A program made the position numbers and the translations under genes. A stretch of DNA of 5,523 bases from Rectinema sp003452735 (lineage in GTDB: Bacteria > Spirochaetota > Spirochaetia > Treponematales > Rectinemataceae). Of this stretch, positions 1-5,523 are shown in pieces; position 1 is the stretch's first letter; the number at the start of each line of letters is the position of its first letter. Location of the stretch: the NCBI GenBank assembly GCA_035415815.1, contig DAOOGR010000089.1:1-5523 (forward strand), written 5' to 3'. The notes below the pieces were generated by a model. It ran no database searches, was not told the DNA's origin, and saw only the letters and a list, made by a program, of their open reading frames with translations.

Positions 1-2443
1 CGCCATGCTGCAAATTCTCGATCATGTGAGTGCGCTCTGCAGCATTTCGTGCCCTAGCTATCGCTGGATCCCGTGCAGCAAAAAATTCGATTTCCTGCAA
101 TTTGATGCGATCCCATGGCGGATTCCCGAGCACGCAGTCGAAGCCGCCTTTTGCAAAGACCTCGGGGAATTCCAGCTTCCAATGGAAGAAATGATGCTGA
201 GCTGAGAGCTGTTGCGCCAGCGCGAGCACCCCTTCGGAGAATTCAGATTCCGGCGATCCTGCCAGAGCCCTCCAGACATCGCCTGTATGGATTGCAGGCT
301 TTCCTTGCTTTTTTGGAGCAAAGAATGCTCCTGTCCAAAGGTCGCTTGCTTCTTTGATGCACTGATATTCGGGGCTTGTCGCGAGCTCGGCATAGAGCTT
401 CCGCTTGTGTTCCACAGCAGCGAGATCTACTTCATCCAGAGTTTCGAGATTCTGATGAAAACGCACTAAGACTTTTTCGGCCTGCTCGACAGGCTCCTCG
501 AAAAGCGTGTAGAGATTGTCCCACCCTTGCTCGCGCTCCGCCGAGTTCGCTTTTTTCTGGGCTTTTGCACATGCGGTATCATCGCCTGAGAGTGGCGTAT
601 AAGCTTCGTCAGGTATTCCTTTAGCTAGTACGTCTACATCGAATACGCCGATAAGCGAATTTCCGCAGCGAATATGGTGATCCAAAAAAGACAATGGTTT
701 GCCAGGCTCGTGTCCTTCGAGCCAGAGTGCAGTTTTTGCAAGTTCCACAGCCATAGGGTTGACATCTACACCATAGAGGCAGTGGCCAATCACCTCGCGC
801 AAAGCAGAGCGATAGTCTGCTGGCAACACAGAGCCATCGAGGCTCCTGACTAAGGCCAACTTTTCAGCAATTCTCCTTCCTGCACCAAGAAGAAAATGAC
901 CTGACCCACAAGCCGGATCACAAACTTTAAGGCCGAGGAGGGATTTTTCAGCCTCTGCTGACGAAACTAGGCCATTTGACCAGCCCTTCAGTAATTCATC
1001 TATTACAGGATCGAGGGCAGTTTTGAGCAATTCTTGCACAAGAGGTTCGGGCGTATAGTAACTGCCTGTAGTTTTGCGAACATTGCCAGCAAGCGCTCCT
1101 TCTCTATCGATTCCAACAAAAGAAAAACTTCTAGAGGCAAAGTCGATGTCCGGCACTAGTTCGAGAAGACTTTCGTATACTGAACCGAGTTCTTCCGGCC
1201 CAATGTTCTTATAATCGACTGGCAGCCTCGAATTTCCAGCAACAGCCCAACGAAGATTGAGCATTGCAGAAAGCAGATTCCGATTGGATAGCTGGGCGCG
1301 GTCCAGGTGCGGGCATTGGCTTTGGTTAAAAAGGCCTCCGAGAGCGGGAAGATCGAGGGCAGGCTCACTCTTATCGAGACAGCGGAAAATTGTTTTGCAG
1401 CCCTCCCATAAATCGGGATATGCATTCCAGCCACTGCGTTGAATCGCCTTATCCTTGAGCCGTGAGAGCGAATAGCCGCGCGCATAGAAATCTTTTTCTA
1501 TGATCTTTTCGTTTTTGCCAGATGTGTGCAGTATTCCTCGCTCTTCAGTGGTGAAAAGAAAAAGGAAGCGATATATTAGGCGAAGCAATTCCTTAAAATA
1601 CTCTTCCTTAGTAAGTGAACCATTGTAAAGGGCTTCGCGGAGCTGTTGGTTGCCTTCGCTATCGTAGGAAAGAAAGCCGCTCCCTAAGTCAATGAGGGCT
1701 TGTGTGACTCCAGTGCGCAGCCCTTCTCGCACTCGCACTCCCTGTTCGATTCCCTCGGTTCTCCAGGCCTCCCATATTTCGGCTGCTCTCGAGGCGTGCA
1801 TGATTCTATAGAGAACACAAAAATCGGCATAGCGTGATTCTTCGAAAATCGTCTCGAGATCGAACTCGAGCCAAGAAGGTCGTACCAGAGAAGGCGAAGC
1901 CCGTAAAAGCCTCAATAGCGCTCCATTTGAGACGATCGCCCAACCAGAGCCCAGAGCATTGAGGTATTCCTGGGCTAGTTGCGTAGGGCTGTTCTTTCTC
2001 TTGCCCGAATTCTCGATTACAAAACGAGAATCTGGAGTATCAAGACTAAGTGTCTTAGGTGCGATGATAAGCGGTACGGCATCGCATGCCATAAAGCTAA
2101 TGGGATAGCGGCTTTCCCCAATCTGAGGTGGCTCACAACGATGAAGCGCAATATAGCCGAGGGCATCTCGAAAAAGGCCTATCACAAAAGCTTCGGTTCT
2201 CTGGTCTATGTTTCCTGCTGTTGCAGAATCCTGAGCCATGAAATGCTTCCACTGCGCTATTGCTGTCTGAAATGCTCGGCCCTGTTCATCGGTGAGTCTT
2301 AGACCCATTGGAATGTTGTAGTCTTCTGGCTTTTGATACGCAGCATCGCCTCGCATAGCTTTTTCCAGTTGATCTGCAACGAAGAGAGAGCCTTCTAGCT
2401 GCACAGTATCGAAACCAAAGCTGGCTTGCATCGATCTATTCAT
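1..2443 (-). CDS. drmMI: DISARM adenine-specific DNA methyltransferase DrmMI (3' end missing)
   Basis: The frame is open from ATG 2443 to the left edge with no stop: 814 codons, checked codon by codon. It is an Eco57I/PglX-like gamma-class N6-adenine methyltransferase, predicted to transfer methyl from S-adenosylmethionine to adenine in host DNA. Family marks in order are a CPHLDRAQLSN segment (377-387), LGSVYESLLEL (419-429), RKTTGSYYTP (456-465), motif I VCDPACGSGHFL (507-518) for the methyl donor, motif II YGVDVNPMAVELA (557-569), IRCGNSLIG (591-599) and catalytic motif IV NPPW (774-777). Between the last two lies an insert of about 175 residues. The first 370 or so residues have no motif I can name. 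The C-terminal part, which should carry target recognition, lies outside the window, so sequence specificity cannot be judged. It starts 8 bases after drmD, and the pair is the signature of class 1 DISARM, in which methylation protects self DNA. Methyltransferase identity is near certain. The DrmMI assignment depends on the helicase neighbour; a standalone type IIG or BREX PglX-type enzyme is the alternative. Confidence 0.83.
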   Translation of the reverse strand, partial: MNRSMQASFGFDTVQLEGSLFVADQLEKAMRGDAAYQKPEDYNIPMGLRLTDEQGRAFQTAIAQWKHFMAQDSATAGNIDQRTEAFVIGLFRDALGYIALHRCEPPQIGESRYPISFMACDAVPLIIAPKTLSLDTPDSRFVIENSGKRKNSPTQLAQEYLNALGSGWAIVSNGALLRLLRASPSLVRPSWLEFDLETIFEESRYADFCVLYRIMHASRAAEIWEAWRTEGIEQGVRVREGLRTGVTQALIDLGSGFLSYDSEGNQQLREALYNGSLTKEEYFKELLRLIYRFLFLFTTEERGILHTSGKNEKIIEKDFYARGYSLSRLKDKAIQRSGWNAYPDLWEGCKTIFRCLDKSEPALDLPALGGLFNQSQCPHLDRAQLSNRNLLSAMLNLRWAVAGNSRLPVDYKNIGPEELGSVYESLLELVPDIDFASRSFSFVGIDREGALAGNVRKTTGSYYTPEPLVQELLKTALDPVIDELLKGWSNGLVSSAEAEKSLLGLKVCDPACGSGHFLLGAGRRIAEKLALVRSLDGSVLPADYRSALREVIGHCLYGVDVNPMAVELAKTALWLEGHEPGKPLSFLDHHIRCGNSLIGVFDVDVLAKGIPDEAYTPLSGDDTACAKAQKKANSAEREQGWDNLYTLFEEPVEQAEKVLVRFHQNLETLDEVDLAAVEHKRKLYAELATSPEYQCIKEASDLWTGAFFAPKKQGKPAIHTGDVWRALAGSPESEFSEGVLALAQQLSAQHHFFHWKLEFPEVFAKGGFDCVLGNPPWDRIKLQEIEFFAARDPAIARARNAAERTHMIENLQHG

Positions 2444-2449
2444 ATAGAG

Positions 2450-2453
2450 CCTC
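2450..2453 (-). promoter_or_regulatory. Ribosome binding site of drmMI, overlapping the drmD stop
   Basis: The minus strand reads TGAGG, six further bases, then ATG at 2443. The GAGG core shares two bases with the drmD TGA (2454-2452). It is short but well spaced. It supports the ATG at 2443 over the next in-frame ATG at 2431, and suggests that termination of drmD translation feeds initiation of drmMI. Confidence 0.5.
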
Positions 2454-5262
2454 AGAACCCCTTGGGAAGCAGCACATACATGCCTACAAGGTCGACAGGC
2501 AGACAGGGTTTGACCGCATAGCTGCCTTGGGCAACCGATGCATCGCGGACGCGGCGATGGTCAGTAAGCAGGATTTCAGCACGGCTTTTTGCCAGATCCT
2601 CAAATATCGAGCGATTGTCCAGGTACCATGTGCGCGCCTCAATCAATGTTCGCACCATGGCATCGCGAGAAAGATTTCCCGAGGGATGTGCTTCCAACAA
2701 GACCTCCGCAGCCTCTCCCTCGATGAGGCGTGGATTTGTTACTCCCTCTACACCAATGGCAATAGATTCCTCCGCCAATAGCTGGCGTCTGATAATTTGC
2801 CTCTGAAAGGTGAGTTGATGGCGCAATCTAATAAGATATATGCGTGTAAGTTTGCTAACCGAAGTTGTCTCGAACGCGGAAGCTCGCGAAGCCAAAGGCG
2901 CTGGGAGATCCGATAGCGCAGATTCGTCTAGTGCACTCTCCAACACAGCATCCGCAATGAGAGATATTATAGGGTTGCTTCGATGGATATATCGCGCTTG
3001 GGGAGCAGATGGAAATGTAAAACTTATTGCGATGCTCTCAGCAAACCCATGAGCAATAAAACGTTCCCGCAATGAAGGCGGCAGGTATTGTGGGCTGAAT
3101 TTCCATGCACCTTTGGTTAGAGACTCAAGCGGGCTACCTGCGCGCTTTAACGCGGTCTGTACAAAGCGCTGGGAATCTTCTGCATTGCCAAGATGCTCGG
3201 ATTGCTTTTTCCATTCTGGCCAGACTTCCTCGGGCTTTATGCGATGTTGAGCAAAACGGCTGCGATTGGCTTTTGCATTTTCCTCGGCATTTGACCATGC
3301 CGTTTCTATTGGCTCGAGCAATTCATCGAAATCGAATTCCAATTGCATGTCGGAGGAACGACTACGCAAAAGCGTAGATTTTATTAGTGCAATGCTGATG
3401 CGGTCTTTGTCTTCCGGCAAGGGAACGATGACGCCTGTATCATCTTTTATTCTCTGCGCCTTTTTCAGAATGACATTGAGAATAAAACCATCAACAGGAT
3501 TGTCTTGGCCATATATTATTATGCATCGGACTTCCCTGCTCTTTTGGCCAAATCGGTCCACCCTGCCTTCGCGCTGTTCGTGGCGCGTGGGATTCCATGC
3601 GAGATCGTAGTGGATCACCGCATCGAATCCTTCTTGGAGATTGATGCCTTCGGAAAGGCAATCGGTGGCCACGAGAATTCGCTTTTCTGATTCCTGCAGT
3701 TGGAGGATGCGCTCTTTTCGCTCTTCGGGAGTATATTCGCCAGTGATCGCATCTATAGAGAATTCTGGAAACTGATCTTTGAGATGCTCAGCTACATAGT
3801 GCGCGGTACTGATATAGCGACAGAATACGATAGGAATAAAACCGTCCCCTAATAGCGCTCTTACCTGGCTGCTAAGACATTCCAGTTTTGGATCGCCTTT
3901 AATACCTCTTAGTTCGATTGCCTCTTTTATGAGGCGCACACGCTTGGGGTCTTCCTTTAGCGCGGTTGCTGGTTCGGTATCGGTTATCATTTCATCGGAT
4001 TCATCGAAATCATCGAGCCCGCTAGCTTCGATAAGAGATAAGAAGTCCTCGTCTTTCTCTACAAAAGGCTTGCTGAACGCGCTTATGGCCGCGGCAGGTG
4101 AAGAAGAAATGCATCGCAGCAATGCTAAGATTGCATACCAGTTGAAAACGCTTTTTATATCATCTTGCGCTCTTTCTGCTTTCGTTGCCATTTCCGTGCA
4201 ATAGTCCCGAACCTCCCGAAAAAATGATGCCCATTGTCCTGAGAGTTTATAGGTTGCTTCGCGCGATTTTCGAGTAGGAAATATGGATGGATCTTTCCAT
4301 TCGTCGCAGATATCGATACGTCTTCGCTGTACGAAGTGGTCGGCCAGTCTTTTAGATAAATATTCGTTGCTTCGAAAGGACTCATCGTCAAACTCTCCAA
4401 AGCGCTGATCGAGCAAAGAAAGGAGATTTCGAAAGGCATTAGTATCGCCCGAATGAGGAGTCGCCGTAAGTAAGAGGAGGTGACGCTCGGGATTTTTTGC
4501 AAGCTCTTGAACCAATTTCCATCGCTTTTGCGCTCTCTTCGTGCCGATTGTGCAGGTGTGCGCCTCGTCTATGATTATCATCTCTGGCACATTAGCTAGG
4601 AATTGATCCTTATGTCTGTCACTTTTGATAAAATCGAGGCTGATAACATGAGCTTTATAGTGAACAAAAAGGGATTGGCCTGGCGGAGTTTCTCTTTCTA
4701 GCTTCGAAACTGAAGTCGATGTTACTGCTACTGCAGATAGGTGAAAACGCTCCTGTAATTCTTGTACCCATTGATCGACGAGATGTGGAGGACAAAGCAC
4801 TGAAAATCTCGATATCTCGCCTCTATCTATGAGTTCACGAATTATGAGACCAGCCTCGATGGTTTTGCCGATTCCCACATCGTCGGCAATGAGAAGTCTT
4901 ACGGGCTGTAATTTAAGCGCCATCAAAAGAGGCACGAGCTGATATGCTCTTGGCTCAACTGATATATTCCCAAAAGAACGAAAGGGCCCAGCTGTGGCGC
5001 GGAGTTTCAATCGCAATGCATCACGTAGAAGCAAGGCGGAATCATGAGCTCCAGGTTTTTCAGGATCTGGCAATTCAAAAATTGCTGGCTCTACAGGAGG
5101 GAACTCGAGACTAGGAATAATGACCTGTATATCATCATCGGATCCACCCAATGGGCGCAATGCAAGAATATCGTTGTTCGACTCTGGTTGGACTACCCAT
5201 TCTCGGCCTCTTACACGCACAAGAGAACCGGGCGCATATCGCATTTCGTTCATTATGTTCAT
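2452..5262 (-). CDS. drmD: DISARM SNF2-like helicase DrmD
   Basis: A complete 936-residue superfamily 2 helicase/translocase of the SNF2/HepA type. Visible motifs in order are PRAYQ (104-108); Walker A region ADDVGIGKTIEAG (126-138, with K133 and T134); Ia CPPHLVDQW (157-165); DEAH (232-235); III TATPH (266-270); IV region PIVFCRYIS (477-485); V ATDCLSEGINLQ (532-543); and VI QREGRVDRFGQ (563-573, with likely arginine fingers R567 and R570). All core ATPase residues are present, so it should be active. Residues 1-100, starting with an RVRGREWVV stretch and followed by AGPFRSFG just before the core, look typical of DrmD rather than RapA or Swi2/Snf2 remodellers. Residues about 620-936 form a long C-terminal region with no motif I can name. 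In class 1 DISARM, DrmD is the helicase associated with DrmMI and the DrmA/DrmB core that restricts unmethylated phage DNA; its exact mechanical step is not settled. It overlaps the upstream gene by ATGA and is followed after 8 bases by the methyltransferase, in the order expected for class 1. The alternative is a SNF2 helicase of another methyltransferase-linked defence system. The helicase class is near certain; the DrmD name is likely. Confidence 0.83.
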   Translation of the reverse strand: MNIMNEMRYAPGSLVRVRGREWVVQPESNNDILALRPLGGSDDDIQVIIPSLEFPPVEPAIFELPDPEKPGAHDSALLLRDALRLKLRATAGPFRSFGNISVEPRAYQLVPLLMALKLQPVRLLIADDVGIGKTIEAGLIIRELIDRGEISRFSVLCPPHLVDQWVQELQERFHLSAVAVTSTSVSKLERETPPGQSLFVHYKAHVISLDFIKSDRHKDQFLANVPEMIIIDEAHTCTIGTKRAQKRWKLVQELAKNPERHLLLLTATPHSGDTNAFRNLLSLLDQRFGEFDDESFRSNEYLSKRLADHFVQRRRIDICDEWKDPSIFPTRKSREATYKLSGQWASFFREVRDYCTEMATKAERAQDDIKSVFNWYAILALLRCISSSPAAAISAFSKPFVEKDEDFLSLIEASGLDDFDESDEMITDTEPATALKEDPKRVRLIKEAIELRGIKGDPKLECLSSQVRALLGDGFIPIVFCRYISTAHYVAEHLKDQFPEFSIDAITGEYTPEERKERILQLQESEKRILVATDCLSEGINLQEGFDAVIHYDLAWNPTRHEQREGRVDRFGQKSREVRCIIIYGQDNPVDGFILNVILKKAQRIKDDTGVIVPLPEDKDRISIALIKSTLLRSRSSDMQLEFDFDELLEPIETAWSNAEENAKANRSRFAQHRIKPEEVWPEWKKQSEHLGNAEDSQRFVQTALKRAGSPLESLTKGAWKFSPQYLPPSLRERFIAHGFAESIAISFTFPSAPQARYIHRSNPIISLIADAVLESALDESALSDLPAPLASRASAFETTSVSKLTRIYLIRLRHQLTFQRQIIRRQLLAEESIAIGVEGVTNPRLIEGEAAEVLLEAHPSGNLSRDAMVRTLIEARTWYLDNRSIFEDLAKSRAEILLTDHRRVRDASVAQGSYAVKPCLPVDLVGMYVLLPKGF
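5259..5262 (-). other. ATGA stop/start overlap (translational coupling)
   Basis: On the minus strand the drmD ATG (5262-5260) and the TGA of the upstream gene (5261-5259) share bases as ATGA. This arrangement usually means that ribosomes finishing the first gene re-initiate on the second, tying their protein amounts together. It is the main evidence that the upstream fragment is functionally linked to drmD. Confidence 0.85.
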
Positions 5263-5523
5263 CGCAAAGCCCCTCTTGCCCCATTCTTGGCCCTTTCATC
5301 GCTTATTTTCCCAATCTGTGGAATAACAAAGGGCTTTTCTCGGAAGAAATCCTGCCATTCCTCTTCATTTTTGCCCACCTCAAGTACCTGATATCCTAAA
5401 TCTAATAATAAGTTTCTTAGCTTAATGGGTGGGGAAGCAAAGAAAACCGCTATCCTTTCTTCTCGATAGAGAGCATCGACAAGCTCTTGATTATCTGGAA
5501 TAGAATAGGCCACCACATCTGGC
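5259..5523 (-). CDS. Unidentified protein, C-terminal fragment, coupled to drmD
   Basis: The reading frame is open from the right edge to a TGA at 5261-5259, giving 87 complete codons. A GTG at 5516-5514 could serve as a start, but the frame stays open upstream of it (Pro-Asp precede the Val-Val) and no convincing ribosome binding site can be seen, so I treat this as the 3' end of a longer gene. The visible part is soluble-looking, with no membrane segment, cysteine cluster or nuclease signature. It contains a hydrophobic strand-like run (RIAVFFASPP), then LRNLLLDLGYQVLEVG, an acidic helix-like stretch (KNEEEWQDFF) and a basic tail ending ARGALR. I do not recognise the family. It does not look like the ends of DrmB (DUF1998) or DrmC (phospholipase D-like). 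Its stop codon overlaps the drmD start, so it very likely belongs to the same operon. That it is a real gene is fairly certain; its function is unknown. Confidence 0.72.
   Translation of the reverse strand, partial: PDVVAYSIPDNQELVDALYREERIAVFFASPPIKLRNLLLDLGYQVLEVGKNEEEWQDFFREKPFVIPQIGKISDERAKNGARGALR
5270..5276 (-). promoter_or_regulatory. Ribosome binding site of drmD
   Basis: The minus strand reads AGAGGGG, then a 7-base spacer, then ATG at 5262. It lies inside the end of the upstream gene. The helicase begins MNIMNEM, so three in-frame ATGs compete (5262, 5253, 5244). This purine-rich site is best spaced for the first one, which is also the one in the ATGA overlap. Confidence 0.6.

Noticed and set aside
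1156..1485. 109-codon minus-strand frame inside the methyltransferase gene.
   Set aside because: It lies in another frame within the coding sequence and has no recognisable domain. The overlapping frame carries family motifs.
1..2443. Possible frameshifted or decayed gene in the left half, since only short complete reading frames with both start and stop occur there.
   Set aside because: Codon-by-codon translation of the minus strand from 2443 shows a single open frame to base 2 with intact methyltransferase motifs. It lacks a stop only because the gene leaves the window.
820..2950. A few ACACAG hexamers (near 826 and 2942), a motif I recall as reported for a Serratia DrmMI.
   Set aside because: Two sites in this length are what chance gives, and the specificity of this enzyme cannot be read without its missing C-terminal part.
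3266..3610. Plus-strand frame of 114 codons antisense to the helicase.
   Set aside because: It mirrors conserved helicase coding sequence. No ribosome binding site, domain or independent conservation signal was visible.
4155..4502. 115-codon minus-strand frame inside the helicase gene.
   Set aside because: It is an off-frame shadow of the DEAH-to-motif IV region of the helicase, with no motif and no initiation context that stands out.
5044..5391. Plus-strand frame of 115 codons crossing the drmD start.
   Set aside because: It is antisense to two well-supported coding frames and their ATGA junction, and its translation resembles no protein I know.

Overview
The window is one stretch of a bacterial operon read entirely on the minus strand, from high to low coordinates. 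It holds the C-terminal end of an unidentified gene (right edge), a complete SNF2-type helicase, and the first 814 codons of an adenine-specific DNA methyltransferase that runs off the left edge. No plus-strand gene, RNA gene, repeat array, mobile element or terminator was found. There is no gene-free stretch longer than 8 bases.

The helicase followed directly by an Eco57I/PglX-like methyltransferase matches the drmD-drmMI pair of a class 1 DISARM anti-phage system. In that system the methyltransferase marks host DNA, and the helicase acts with DrmA (helicase domain), DrmB (DUF1998) and usually DrmC (phospholipase D-like) against unmarked incoming DNA. drmA, drmB and drmC are not in the window, so the DISARM call rests on recognition of these two proteins and their order. 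If it is right, the rest of the system should lie beyond base 1 or beyond base 5523.

The genes are tightly packed. The unknown upstream gene overlaps drmD by an ATGA, and drmD is separated from drmMI by 8 bases, with the drmMI ribosome binding site overlapping the drmD stop codon. This points to one transcript with coupled translation, driven from a promoter to the right of the window.

The host is a bacterium of apparently intermediate GC content (judged by eye, not counted). Nothing here fixes its phylum, and defence operons move between lineages. The most novel item is the upstream gene fragment: it is translationally coupled to drmD but resembles no core DISARM component I recognise.
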